A stretch of DNA of 53,795 nt, from the NCBI RefSeq assembly GCF_001262505.1, contig NZ_KQ410747.1, positions 1-53,795 of the forward strand, read 5' to 3'. A model generated the notes under the pieces. It saw nothing but the letters and a program-made list of their open reading frames with translations, was not told where the DNA came from and did no database searches. The stretch is from Shinella sp. SUS2 (GTDB taxonomy: Bacteria > Pseudomonadota > Alphaproteobacteria > Rhizobiales > Rhizobiaceae). The position numbers and the translations under genes are program-made. Below are positions 15,013 through 24,418 of the stretch, one piece after another; the stretch's first letter is position 1, and each line of letters opens with the position of its first letter.

Positions 15013-15966
15013 ATGGGTCATTGGTCGCCCTATAGGGAAGACACCGTCGCGATGATGGAAGCCGGCGACATATCGCTTGCCGACGTGCTTTATTCGCCCG
15101 CGGATAGCGAGCCGCTAGTTTTTGCGACAGGCCGGCATCGCACGCGCGCACTATCCCCGTATTTGCAATATATCGATTGCCGACTGACCACGACCGCATC
15201 GCTTGAGGCGACGGGCCAGTTCGTGCCGGGCATCTGCATCAGTCATGCTTTCGAGGGCAGTTGGACGAGCCGGATAGACGGCCACTCCCTTGCCCTGAGA
15301 TCGGGCGGCGAGACCCTTGTCTATGGTTCCTCCCGTGAACTGGACTTTCTGGAAAGCCAGCCGGAGAACACCTGCATCGCCATGGCCGCGCTCTACATCG
15401 GCGCGAATTTCTTCGCTGCGGTGGATGTACCCTGCGAAATGATGGCGCTTCTTGACGGCAACGATCTCGTTTCGCGACACCTGGCCAAGGCCGGTGCGTT
15501 GCGCTCGGTCCTGCAGCAGATGTTCCAGGCGCCGCAGGACGGCTACCTTGCCGGGTTGCACATGACGAGCCTCGGCCTTGCTGCGGTCGTCGAGCTTGGC
15601 AGGGCGCTCGGCGGGGAGCCGGCGGTGGGCCAGGCCGATCGCCGGCAGCGCGAGCGCGCCCATGCCTTGCGGGACTATCTCGACGCCAATATCGCGGATC
15701 TGCCCTCGATCCCGGAAATCGCATCGCTCCTCGCGACCAACGAAAGCACCCTGCGGCGGGCCTTCAAGGCGACGTTCGGGCTGTCCATCACCACCTATGT
15801 CCGCAACAGCCTGCTTGACCACGCCCGAGTGCTGGTGCGTGACGGCCGGCTTCCGCTCTCCGTCATCGCCTATCGCTGCGGGTTTGCCACGCCTGCGAAC
15901 TTCACCAGCGCGTATCGCCGGCAGTTCGGCCATCCCCCCAGCACCGAGCAGACGAAATCTGCCTGA
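15013..15966 (+). CDS. AraC family transcriptional regulator of siderophore uptake (YbtA-like role)
   Basis: A 317-residue regulator with an N-terminal effector domain (about 1-210) and a C-terminal AraC DNA-binding domain with two helix-turn-helix units: SIPEIASLLATNESTLRRAFKATFG, then PLSVIAYRCGFATPANFTSAYRRQFGHPP. The latter has the expected G-F/F-x-x-x-Y-R-x-x-F-G-x-x-P ending. Its effector part resembles iron-siderophore-sensing regulators of the PchR/YbtA kind in layout. I take ATG 15013; ATG 15052, behind GGGAAG, is a fair alternative. It leads a plus-strand operon with MFS, TonB receptor and two ABC half-transporters. It probably activates these genes when the ferric siderophore is inside the cell. 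Confidence 0.85.
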   Translation: MGHWSPYREDTVAMMEAGDISLADVLYSPADSEPLVFATGRHRTRALSPYLQYIDCRLTTTASLEATGQFVPGICISHAFEGSWTSRIDGHSLALRSGGETLVYGSSRELDFLESQPENTCIAMAALYIGANFFAAVDVPCEMMALLDGNDLVSRHLAKAGALRSVLQQMFQAPQDGYLAGLHMTSLGLAAVVELGRALGGEPAVGQADRRQRERAHALRDYLDANIADLPSIPEIASLLATNESTLRRAFKATFGLSITTYVRNSLLDHARVLVRDGRLPLSVIAYRCGFATPANFTSAYRRQFGHPPSTEQTKSA

Positions 15967-16037
15967 TCCGCAATAGTCTTGTCCCGACGCGCAAAAGCTC
16001 CTCGCTGCTAAGGAAGCACCCGTAAATCAAACAACGG

Positions 16038-17309
16038 GTGCTGAAAGTGCAGATGCAGGACGAAGCGCGATCCGGTACGCACCGGGCCTTTCTGGGGGCC
16101 GCCGCCTTCTATACGGCGACGGCCATCCCCATGTCCTATGTGTTCTATCTTCTGCCGGCGCAGTTGCGCGAGGCCGGTCATTCGGCGACGATCATCAGCC
16201 TGCTGGCGCTGGTCTATCTGCCCTATGCCCTGCGGGCGTTGTGGGCCCCGGCCATCGATCGTTATGCCCGTGGCGATGCGCGACGCTTCAAGATCGTCCT
16301 GGCCGCGTGCGCTGCCATGGCGGTTCCTGCCGTGCTAGCCTTCGGTCTCGTGGAACCGGCTGGCCAGATTGCAAGCATCATGACGATCGCCGCCGTGCTC
16401 TTCGTCATCCTCTCCACCGGCACGACCGGTCTCGACGGTTACACCGTCGCAACGCTGGGGGAAGGCGACCGTCGCCATGCCAGTATATGGCAGACGGCGG
16501 GCTTTACGGTCGGCGGCGTCGTCCTTGGTCTCGGTGCGATGCTGGCCGGCGGGCTGGCATGGAGCACCGTCGTCGTCCTGATCGCCCTTGCCACGGCGGT
16601 GGCGGCCCTTCCCATTCTGGCCTTGCCGGCCGACCGGCCGTCGCGCGCCGTTTCCATCCATGGAACAGGACCAGGCGAAGGCGGCTCGACCGGTGCCTTC
16701 CTGCGCAATCCGGCTGTCCGGCGGCTGCTCTGCATATCGCTTCTCTCCAAGATGGGATTGGGCATGATTGCGGGCTATCTGCCGATCCTTCAGGTGGACT
16801 ATGGCGTATCGGCCAGCCAGGCCGGTTTCTTCGGTGCCTTCGGCAGCAACGTGCTGGGCCTCGGCTCTGCACTTGTCGGCGGCTGGTTCCTGCTGAGGAT
16901 CGGCGGTCTGCGCGCCATCGGCGTGATGGGTCTCGTCGCTGCGGTGTTCTTCGCCCTGGCGGCGCTGACCCACGAAACGCTGCGCAGCCCCGCCTTCGCC
17001 ATCACGCTGACCCTCATCTTCCTCTCGCTCGGCTATGCCTTCATCGCGCCGTTCAAGGCGCTTTCGCTGGCCGTCAGCGACGGGCCGCGCTGCGCCAGCC
17101 GCGCGGCGGCGCTCGCTTCCGTCGATCTCTCGCTCTCGATCCTTGCCGCTTCGATCTCGGGTTCTCTCGTCACGGCGCTCGGGCTGGAGAGCTTCCTTTG
17201 GCTTTCCATGGCCCTGTGCCTTGCCGCCGCCGGTGTCGCGTTGCGCACCGCACGAGGCCGACCCGACGGGCTTTCCGCTTCAACGACAGAAAGGTTGCCA
17301 CTTCCGTGA
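16038..17309 (+). CDS. MFS transporter in siderophore-uptake operon (YbtX/RhtX-like)
   Basis: A 423-residue major facilitator with about 12 helices and no soluble domains. The start FYTATAIPMSYVFYLLPAQLREAGHSATIISLLALVYLPYALRALWAP follows the AmpG/RhtX/FptX pattern, in which single permeases carry siderophores across the inner membrane. A DRYARGD loop lies between helices 2 and 3, and a long cytoplasmic loop follows helix 6. The start is GTG 16038 (ATG 16053 is possible). Its stop overlaps the GTG of the receptor gene in a GTGA join. In the operon it parallels YbtX, whose exact job is unsettled, or FptX/RhtX, which import the ligand. Confidence 0.8.
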   Translation: MLKVQMQDEARSGTHRAFLGAAAFYTATAIPMSYVFYLLPAQLREAGHSATIISLLALVYLPYALRALWAPAIDRYARGDARRFKIVLAACAAMAVPAVLAFGLVEPAGQIASIMTIAAVLFVILSTGTTGLDGYTVATLGEGDRRHASIWQTAGFTVGGVVLGLGAMLAGGLAWSTVVVLIALATAVAALPILALPADRPSRAVSIHGTGPGEGGSTGAFLRNPAVRRLLCISLLSKMGLGMIAGYLPILQVDYGVSASQAGFFGAFGSNVLGLGSALVGGWFLLRIGGLRAIGVMGLVAAVFFALAALTHETLRSPAFAITLTLIFLSLGYAFIAPFKALSLAVSDGPRCASRAAALASVDLSLSILAASISGSLVTALGLESFLWLSMALCLAAAGVALRTARGRPDGLSASTTERLPLP

Positions 17310-19516
17310 ACATGACAGCCCATCACCGCCCGCTTCTTCTCGCCACAACCGTGCTTGCCGGTTGCCTCGCCTTGCCCGCACAGAATGCCGCCCATGCCCA
17401 GGAGGCGGATGACGGCGCGACCGTGCTCGAAACCATCACGGTCACCGCCCGCAAGCGCAAGGAGGACATTCGCAACGTGCCGGCGTCGATCGATGTCGAA
17501 ACCGCAGAATCGCTCGAGGAAAAGCGTGCGCTCGACGGCCAGGCGGTGATGCGCGACGTGTCGGGTGCCAGTGTCGGCACCTTCGGCGATCGCTCCAATG
17601 GCTTCATCGTCATGCGGGGCGTCGCGCCCATCCTCACACCGCTCAGCCCGGATGACAGTTCCGTTCTCACCTTTATCGACGGCGCTCCATTGCCGCTTGG
17701 CGGATCCTTCTCCTCCTCCTATCTCGACCTCGACCGCGTCGAAATCCTGAAGGGGCCGCAGAACACGCTGTTCGGGCGCAACACTTCGGGGGGCGCAATC
17801 AATCTGATCCCGGCGGAGCCGACGCACGATTTCCACGGTTCGGTGCGCGGCGAGTTCGGCAATGACGGCGTCTACCGCACCGAGACGATGCTGAACGGCT
17901 CGCTCATTCCCGACGTGCTGGCCGGACGCATCGCCCTTCGCCGTTCGTCGATCGACGGCTATATCGACAACATCGCCGGCGACGATCTCGGCGCGGAAGA
18001 CAACTGGGTCGGCCGCGCATTGCTGCTGTTCACGCCGACCGAAGACACACGCTGGCTGCTGAGCCTGCAGGGCGAGGACAGTGACATGACCCCGACGACC
18101 TACATCGCCCTGCGCCCGGGCGAGGCAAAACTTGCGGCACAGAACCACACGATCGACGATACGCAGCTGGCTACCATCAACTCCCGCCTCGAACACGATT
18201 TCGAGACGATGACCTTTACTGCACAGACGAGTTTCACGAAGCTGAAGAACCGTAACGTCTACAATTACCCGGATGCCTTCATCGCCCATGATTTCAGCGG
18301 CCTTCCGCTGGAGGATTTCCTCGATCCTGATACCAATTTCATCGGCTGGACGAAGCGCGATACCCGGCTTTCGCAGGAATTCCGCCTTTCGTCGTTGCCG
18401 GACTCCGATATCGGCTGGCTCGCCGGCGTGTCTCTCTACCAGGACAGGGCGCGCCGTCATCGCCCCGTAGAAATGTGGTATTTCGGGCCGTCGGCGACGG
18501 GAGAATATTTCTATGACCAGACGACGACCGGCCAGGCCATCTTCGGCGAGATCACCTATCCGGTACTGGAGCGGCTCAACCTGTCGGTCGGCGCGCGCGC
18601 GACCCATGAGAAGAAGACGTTCGACGGTTCGTTCTTCAGCGATGGCACCGCCGGCGCCGTGAAGGAGTTTCACGAGGATGGCGAACAAAGCTACGGCTTT
18701 GCGACAGGCCGCGCGGCGCTCAGCTACGAATGGTCCGACGAGCTGACCACCTATGCCAGCGTCTCGCGCGGGTTCAAGAGCGGCGGTTATGCCGTCGAGA
18801 ATTCGCTGATGTGGGCCGGCGTTCCGCGCAATCCCTACGATTCCTCTTCGATCATGAGCTATGAGGTCGGGGCCAAGTCCGCCTGGCTCGACAACCGGTT
18901 GAAGCTGAACGCTGCTCTCTTCTTCAACGACATGTCGAAGGAGCAGATGCAGACCTGGGATCATATGACGTTCACCGGCCGCACCTTCAATCTCGATGCC
19001 CGCAGCTACGGCTTCGAACTGGACGGCGACTATGACGTCACCGGCAACTGGACGCTTTCCGGTGGGCTTGGCTACACCTTCAGCGAAGTGCGCAACGTGC
19101 CCGCCGAGGTGACGGCGGCGCAGGATCGCCTCGTGAGCGGCAATTGGTTGCCGACGGTTCCGCGCTGGACGGCGCGCGCTGCCGTTCAATACCAGGCGGA
19201 GGGCAGCGAACTCGGTTTCGAGGGCGCCCTTGCCGAGACGATGTTCAATGCACGCCTTGCCTACAACTACACGGGCAAGCGCTATACCGATGCGTCCAAC
19301 ACCGGGGAGCTCGAGCCGGCGCATGTCGTCTCCGCCCGCCTCGGCGTCGATTGGGGTGGCGGGGAAGCCTACCTCTTCGGGGACAATCTCATCGGCAAGC
19401 AGTACATGACCATCAAGGACCGCTTCGGAATGGATCCTTCGGGCACCTCGACCGTCTTCGGCGTCTCCTATGCACGGGGCCGTACCTTCGGAGCGGGAAT
19501 CACCCTTCGCTTCTGA
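17306..19516 (+). CDS. TonB-dependent outer-membrane receptor (ferric siderophore)
   Basis: A 736-residue receptor. The signal peptide ends near AHA at about residue 31, and the TonB box ETITVTAR follows at 42-49. The plug domain spans about 55-170, with RGVAPILTP, EILKGPQNTLFGRNTSGGAINL and related marks. A 22-strand beta-barrel fills the rest and ends in ITLRF with the terminal Phe needed for outer-membrane insertion. It starts with GTG at 17306 overlapping the MFS stop; ATG 17312 is the alternative. Gene order AraC-MFS-receptor-ABC-ABC matches yersiniabactin-type uptake, so a phenolate-thiazoline or similar foreign siderophore is the best guess. The ligand is not provable from sequence. 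Confidence 0.88.
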   Translation: MNMTAHHRPLLLATTVLAGCLALPAQNAAHAQEADDGATVLETITVTARKRKEDIRNVPASIDVETAESLEEKRALDGQAVMRDVSGASVGTFGDRSNGFIVMRGVAPILTPLSPDDSSVLTFIDGAPLPLGGSFSSSYLDLDRVEILKGPQNTLFGRNTSGGAINLIPAEPTHDFHGSVRGEFGNDGVYRTETMLNGSLIPDVLAGRIALRRSSIDGYIDNIAGDDLGAEDNWVGRALLLFTPTEDTRWLLSLQGEDSDMTPTTYIALRPGEAKLAAQNHTIDDTQLATINSRLEHDFETMTFTAQTSFTKLKNRNVYNYPDAFIAHDFSGLPLEDFLDPDTNFIGWTKRDTRLSQEFRLSSLPDSDIGWLAGVSLYQDRARRHRPVEMWYFGPSATGEYFYDQTTTGQAIFGEITYPVLERLNLSVGARATHEKKTFDGSFFSDGTAGAVKEFHEDGEQSYGFATGRAALSYEWSDELTTYASVSRGFKSGGYAVENSLMWAGVPRNPYDSSSIMSYEVGAKSAWLDNRLKLNAALFFNDMSKEQMQTWDHMTFTGRTFNLDARSYGFELDGDYDVTGNWTLSGGLGYTFSEVRNVPAEVTAAQDRLVSGNWLPTVPRWTARAAVQYQAEGSELGFEGALAETMFNARLAYNYTGKRYTDASNTGELEPAHVVSARLGVDWGGGEAYLFGDNLIGKQYMTIKDRFGMDPSGTSTVFGVSYARGRTFGAGITLRF

Positions 19517-19528
19517 GCTGCCGCGCGC

Positions 19529-19551
19529 TGGCCGCCCCGGCGGGGCGGCCA
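19529..19551 (+). terminator. GC-rich stem-loop between receptor and ABC genes
   Basis: TGGCCGCCCC at 19529-19538 pairs perfectly with GGGGCGGCCA at 19542-19551 over a 3-base loop. It lies 13 bases after the receptor stop and 35 bases before the next start, with no T-run. It may cause partial termination or protect the receptor message, giving more receptor than ABC transporter. Confidence 0.45.
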
Positions 19552-19585
19552 ATGCATATCCGCAAGCCTGTTCTCCACATGTGCC

Positions 19586-21382
19586 ATGTCCATATCCACC
19601 GACCAAGAGGCGGCGCAGGCGATGCCCGCACCCGACTATTTTGCCAGTCTGCGGCTTGTGCTTCCGTTTTTGGATGGGTCGCGCAAGGCATTGGCGGGCG
19701 CCTTCGCTCTGGCCACGCTTTCCGTTTTCCTGCAGCTGGTCCCGGTCTGGACCGTCTATCGCATCATCGACGCGGCGGTTGCAGGCGGCCTCGTCTGGCG
19801 CTTCGCTGTCAAAAATGCCGTTCTTGCTTTTGGCGCGATCCTGCTTGGTAGCCTGATGATGGGGCTGGCGCTTGGTCTTTCACATGTCGTCGCCTTCGAT
19901 ACCATCCACCGGTTGCGGCACGCCATGGCCCGGCACATGGCGCGCCTGCCGCTCGGCTACTTCTCCGACTGGCCGAGTGGTGATGCCAAGAAGCTCGTGA
20001 TCGACGAGCCGGAGAAGCTGGAGGGCATCATCGCCCATGGTCTGCCGGAGGGCGTCAGCTCGCTCGCCGCGTGGCTCACGGTTTCGGTTTGGCTGCTCGT
20101 GCTCGACTGGCGGCTCGCGCTTGCCGCGATCTTCGTCACGCCGGTCTCCTTCTGGCTGCTTGGTGCCGCCATGCGCAGCGGTGCGCGCAACGCGCCGGCC
20201 TATCAGGCGGCGGCCTCGCGCATGAACGCGGCGATCGTCGAATTTCTCGCAGGCATGGCCGTGGTGAAGGTGTTCAACCGCAGCGACGAGAGCCTTGCCG
20301 AAGCGAGTGCGGCCGTGCGCGACTATGTGGTGCTGGAGACGCGATGGGCGTGTGACTATCTGCCGCTCGGGGGAACTTTTGCCAGTCTGGTCCTGACCAA
20401 TATCGTCTTCATCCTGCCGTTCGGACTGGTGCTGCTCCATCTCGGCGAGATCACGCTTGCGACGCTGCTGCTCTTCATCATTCTTGGCGCGAGCTACAGC
20501 CAGCCGCTTCTCAAGCTGTTCGACCAGTTCCACAACCTCGCCCATGTCAGTATGGGCTCCTCGCTGGTTGCGGCGCTGCTGGCTGCGAAGCCGCAGCATG
20601 ACAACAGGGAAAAGCTTGAGCTGGCTTCCCACGATATCCGCTTCGAGAAGGTCTGTTTCGGCTATGGCGGAGAGCCTGTGCTACGCGATGTCGGTTTCCG
20701 GGCCCGCGCCGGAACCGTGACGGCGATCGTCGGGCTCTCGGGAGCTGGAAAAAGCACAATTGCAAGCCTCATTCCACGCTTCTGGGATGTGCAGTCCGGC
20801 GGCATCGCTATTGGCGGGGTTGATGTGCGCGATATCGGCCTGGACCAGCTGATGGACACGGTCGCGTTCGTCTTTCAGTCGACATTCCTCTTCTCCGACA
20901 CGATTGCTGCGAACATCCGCTTCGGAAAGCCGGACGCTACCGACGAGGAGGTGGAGGCTGCGGCGCGATCGGCGCAGGCGCATGATTTCATAAGCGGGTT
21001 GCCGGAGAGCTATGCCACCTGCATCGGGGGAGGGGGTGTTGCACTGTCCGGCGGCGAACGGCAGCGCATCGCGATTGCCCGGGCGATCCTCAAGGATGCG
21101 CCAATCATCGTTCTCGATGAGGCGACGGCCTTCGCTGACCCTGACAACGAAGCGGCCATCCAGCAGGCACTTTCCGTGCTTTCCGCGGGGCGTACCCTGA
21201 TCGTTGTCGCGCATCGCCTGCACACCATCGCCGGTGCCGACCAGATCCTCGTGGTCGATGCCGGGCGGATCGTGGAGCGCGGGCGGCATGAGGACCTGGT
21301 CGCTGGCGGCGGCCTCTATTCCCGTCTCTGGGACGACTATACGCGCGGGCAGGCGGGCCTGCAGCCGCAGAGGATACGATGA
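19586..21382 (+). CDS. ABC half-transporter for siderophore import (IrtA/YbtP-like)
   Basis: A 598-residue exporter-fold half-transporter. Residues 1-335 hold six helices, and 350-590 the ATPase with Walker A GLSGAGKST (383-391), signature LSGGERQR (487-494), Walker B IIVLDE (507-512) and His543 in VAHRL. The text after Walker B is ATAFADPDNE, the form seen in YbtP/IrtA, where FADP replaces the usual S-A-L/V-D. Proteins of this pair have the fold of exporters but import ferric siderophores. It overlaps the next gene by 4 bases (ATGA), as expected for an obligate heterodimer. The ribosome site is weak, so translation may depend on the upstream gene. Confidence 0.85.
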   Translation: MSISTDQEAAQAMPAPDYFASLRLVLPFLDGSRKALAGAFALATLSVFLQLVPVWTVYRIIDAAVAGGLVWRFAVKNAVLAFGAILLGSLMMGLALGLSHVVAFDTIHRLRHAMARHMARLPLGYFSDWPSGDAKKLVIDEPEKLEGIIAHGLPEGVSSLAAWLTVSVWLLVLDWRLALAAIFVTPVSFWLLGAAMRSGARNAPAYQAAASRMNAAIVEFLAGMAVVKVFNRSDESLAEASAAVRDYVVLETRWACDYLPLGGTFASLVLTNIVFILPFGLVLLHLGEITLATLLLFIILGASYSQPLLKLFDQFHNLAHVSMGSSLVAALLAAKPQHDNREKLELASHDIRFEKVCFGYGGEPVLRDVGFRARAGTVTAIVGLSGAGKSTIASLIPRFWDVQSGGIAIGGVDVRDIGLDQLMDTVAFVFQSTFLFSDTIAANIRFGKPDATDEEVEAAARSAQAHDFISGLPESYATCIGGGGVALSGGERQRIAIARAILKDAPIIVLDEATAFADPDNEAAIQQALSVLSAGRTLIVVAHRLHTIAGADQILVVDAGRIVERGRHEDLVAGGGLYSRLWDDYTRGQAGLQPQRIR

Positions 21383-23160
21383 TGCAGCCCCGCAACCCTC
21401 GCGTCGATCGGTCGGACCTCGCAAGCCTTGCCCGCCTGTGGGAGCTGGCCGGGCCGCTTCGTGGCGGATTCCTGCTTGGCATCCTGTTCCGTATCGCGCA
21501 GTCCCTGTGTCTCGGCATCGCATTCGGCGCTGTTGTTTGGGTCGTTTCAGGCATTGCGGAAGGGCGCAGCCTCGATTGGCGGCGGATCGGTCAGGTTGCG
21601 CTCATCATGACGGCGTCGCTTGCCGGGCAGCTCCTGTTCGGCTACCTCGCGGCTTCCCGGAGCTGGCTTTCCAGCTATGCGCTTGCCGGACGGCTTCGTC
21701 TGTCGCTCCTCGCACGCCTGAGATGCCTGCCTATGGGCTTTCACCTGTCGCGTCACCGCGGCGATACGGTGACGGCGTTGACCTCCGACATGCAGATGCT
21801 GGAGGGTTTTCTCTCGGAGGCGCTTCCGCGCATCGCACAGGCTTTCGCCCTGCCGGTCATGGTTCTCGGCTTTCTCGTCTGGTGGGATTGGGCGACCGGA
21901 TTGTCCGCACTCACTCTTCTCCTCGTGTCTGTGCCGTTGTTTCTATGGGCAAGCCGCGAACTGTCGCAGCTGGGTTTGCAGCGTCAGGACCTGCAGGCGG
22001 CGGCCAGCGCGCGGATGATTGAATATGCGCAGGGTATTGCCGTCATTCGTGCCTTCAACCGCATTGCAAGGGGCGAGGAAGGTTTTGCAGCCGCCCTCAG
22101 GGATTTTCGCGACATATCCATCCGGCTCGTGGCGCGCCTCACAACGCCGCTGACCCTGTTCTCCATCGTCATCATGCTGGGCGTGCCGGTTGTCATGGTG
22201 GCTGCGGCTTTGCGGCATGAGAACGGCGCGATCGATACTGCGACGTTGATCGCCTCCCTGGCGCTGGTCTTCTCCCTCTACCAGCCGCTCCTGGGGCTGG
22301 CGGCGGTGATGGAACTCGCGCGGATCGCCGATGCGTCGCTCACGCGCATCAATCGGATCATGACGGCTGTTCCGCTGCCGCAACCGCAAGTGCCGCGGGA
22401 GCCTGACGGTTTCGCCATCACGTTCGAGGCGGTCTCCTTCGGGTATGGACCGGACCGTTCGGTGTTGCGGGATGTCGGCTTCACGGTTCCCGAGCGGTCG
22501 ATGACAGCGATCGTTGGCCCGTCCGGCGCGGGAAAGAGCACGGTGCTCAACCTCCTGCCGCGGTTCTGGGATGTGGATCAGGGGAGGGTCCGCATTGGCG
22601 GCGTCGACGTTCGCGACATTGCCGAAGAACGGCTGAACGGCCTTGTTTCGGTTGTGTTCCAGGACGTCTATCTCTTTGCCGGCACGCTGTTCGACAACAT
22701 TGCGTTCGGCCGCCCCGGCGCGGTCATGGCCGATGTCGTGGCCGCAGCACAGGCTGCGCGGGCGCATGAGTTCATCCTGGCGCTGCCGGGCGGGTACGGT
22801 ACGCGTGTCGGTGAAGGCGGGGCGACGCTCTCTGGTGGCGAGCGACAGCGGATTTCGATCGCCCGGGCAATCCTGAAAGATGCCCCGATCGTTCTTCTCG
22901 ACGAAGCGACAGCGGCGATAGATCCGAGCAACGAGCGTGCAATCCAGGAAGCACTCGCCTGCCTGACGGCCAGAAAGACGCTGATTGTCGTTGCTCACAA
23001 GCTGTCAACCATTCAGGCCGCAGACGAGATTCTCGTGCTCATGGATGGGCGCATCGTCGAGCGCGGCAGGCACGATGCGCTGCTTGCGGCCGAGGGCTCC
23101 TACGCGCGCCTTTGCCGGCGTCGCCAGGAGGCTGCTTCCTGGCACCTTGGCCGGGTCTGA
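21379..23160 (+). CDS. ABC half-transporter for siderophore import (IrtB/YbtQ-like)
   Basis: A 593-residue partner of the preceding gene, with six helices in residues 1-330 and an ATPase at 345-590. Walker A is GPSGAGKST (380-388), signature LSGGERQR (484-491) and Walker B IVLLDE (504-509), followed by ATAAIDPSNE. Both subunits keep complete Walker A, signature and Walker B motifs, so both ATP sites could be active. The ATGA overlap with the upstream gene supports a one-to-one heterodimer in the inner membrane. Together they would move the ferric siderophore, or iron released from it, into the cytoplasm. It is the last gene of the operon. Confidence 0.85.
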   Translation: MMQPRNPRVDRSDLASLARLWELAGPLRGGFLLGILFRIAQSLCLGIAFGAVVWVVSGIAEGRSLDWRRIGQVALIMTASLAGQLLFGYLAASRSWLSSYALAGRLRLSLLARLRCLPMGFHLSRHRGDTVTALTSDMQMLEGFLSEALPRIAQAFALPVMVLGFLVWWDWATGLSALTLLLVSVPLFLWASRELSQLGLQRQDLQAAASARMIEYAQGIAVIRAFNRIARGEEGFAAALRDFRDISIRLVARLTTPLTLFSIVIMLGVPVVMVAAALRHENGAIDTATLIASLALVFSLYQPLLGLAAVMELARIADASLTRINRIMTAVPLPQPQVPREPDGFAITFEAVSFGYGPDRSVLRDVGFTVPERSMTAIVGPSGAGKSTVLNLLPRFWDVDQGRVRIGGVDVRDIAEERLNGLVSVVFQDVYLFAGTLFDNIAFGRPGAVMADVVAAAQAARAHEFILALPGGYGTRVGEGGATLSGGERQRISIARAILKDAPIVLLDEATAAIDPSNERAIQEALACLTARKTLIVVAHKLSTIQAADEILVLMDGRIVERGRHDALLAAEGSYARLCRRRQEAASWHLGRV

Positions 23161-23298
23161 CGGCTTCAGCCGGGTATTTGCCCAAGGGGCGCCGCCTGCC
23201 GCTCCAATGACGCCAACCCGGCACCCCTGCCAAGAGTATGGCGTGAACCGACTGCACTATATCGTTGTCGCCTCTCTTCGGGTTCGAGAGAAAATCGC

Positions 23299-24402
23299 CT
23301 ATTTTCCCATGCACTCCAGGAGGCGGCGCGGGTTGATCGCCTTGCATACGGGGTTTTTGCGCGCTTTCACGCAGCTCATGTCCTCTGCCGCCAGCATGGC
23401 GTTGATCACGGCTTCGTCCACGGCATTGACCGTGGCGAGATAGACGGGATCGAGCCAATCATCCGGGATCGAGGTCATCGGGCGCAGGGCAGAGGCAAGT
23501 TCCCTGCGGGTGAAGCTGTTGGCGGTGCTGAAGGCGAGGAAGATGTCGCCGGATCCATTGCCGCCCGGACTGCCGCTGCGGGAGATCCCGATGCCGCCGC
23601 GTTGGGCGAGCCGTTCCAGCTGATTGGGCAGGAGCGGAATATCCGTTGCGATGACGACGATGATGGACCCCTGTTCGCTATCGTACATCCGGTCGTCCTG
23701 AAGGTGGCGCCCGACCGGAACGCCGAGCACCGTCAACCAGTCGCGTAGTCCGTAGTTCGCCTGGACGAGGACGCCAACGGTATAGTTCGTGTCGCCGAGC
23801 CGCACCGTCTGCGAAGCCGTGCCGGTGCCCCCTTTGAATTCATAGGCGATCATGCCCGTCCCGCCGCCGACATTGCCTTCGGCGAGCGGCGTCGAGGCTG
23901 CGGCGTCGAGTGCCTGGAACACATGCTCCTCACGCACGTGCTGGCCGTTGATGTCGTTCAATACCCCGTCATAGGTCTCGGCCACCACGGGCATGGCCCA
24001 TACGTGATCGGAAAGGAAGTCATCGGCGTGCTGGCGGATCATCCATTTGGTCGCGGCTGCGTGTACGGCGCCGACGCTGTGGGTGTTGGTCAGGCAGATC
24101 GGGCCGCAAAAGTGGCCCGCGTGGCGTATCCAGTGGCTTCCCGTCATCTCGCCGTTGCCGTTCAGCGCATGAAGGCCTGCCCAGACCGGTCGCATTTCTC
24201 TGGTCTGGCCCCGAGGGAGAATGGCGGTGACGCCCGTGCGCACCGGGCCCTCGCCAACGGTGAGCGGTCCGTCGCCGCAAATCAGTGTCGTATAGCCGAC
24301 GGCGACGCCCGGGACGTCCGTGATCGCGTTCCACGGGCCGGTTCGCCCCGAAAATTGAAGCCCCAGTGCGCGGCCGCGCAGTTTCACCCCTTGTGTTCCC
24401 AT
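23299..24402 (-). CDS. P1 family peptidase (DmpA/L-aminopeptidase D-esterase type)
   Basis: A 367-residue N-terminal nucleophile hydrolase. In this family the precursor cuts itself before a serine that becomes the nucleophile; here the site is GGNGSGDIFLAF, with cleavage expected between Gly283 and Ser284. Other family marks are ITDVPGVAVGYTT near the N-terminus, TNTHSVGAVHAA, and EGNVGGGTGM. The start is the ATG at 24402, because AAGGAG lies at a proper distance from it and touches the ATG six bases earlier. There is no signal peptide, so it acts in the cytoplasm. DmpA-type enzymes release N-terminal L- or D-amino acids from peptides, amides or esters. It is divergent from a peptide ABC importer, which suggests it cleaves the imported compound. 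Confidence 0.87.
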   Translation of the reverse strand: MGTQGVKLRGRALGLQFSGRTGPWNAITDVPGVAVGYTTLICGDGPLTVGEGPVRTGVTAILPRGQTREMRPVWAGLHALNGNGEMTGSHWIRHAGHFCGPICLTNTHSVGAVHAAATKWMIRQHADDFLSDHVWAMPVVAETYDGVLNDINGQHVREEHVFQALDAAASTPLAEGNVGGGTGMIAYEFKGGTGTASQTVRLGDTNYTVGVLVQANYGLRDWLTVLGVPVGRHLQDDRMYDSEQGSIIVVIATDIPLLPNQLERLAQRGGIGISRSGSPGGNGSGDIFLAFSTANSFTRRELASALRPMTSIPDDWLDPVYLATVNAVDEAVINAMLAAEDMSCVKARKNPVCKAINPRRLLECMGK

Positions 24403-24418
24403 AGCCATCTCCTTCGCT

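Noticed and set aside
17033..19606. An 857-codon open frame on the minus strand opposite the TonB receptor
   Set aside because: It mirrors the codon pattern of a clear receptor gene in GC-rich DNA, has no family motif and no proper ribosome site.
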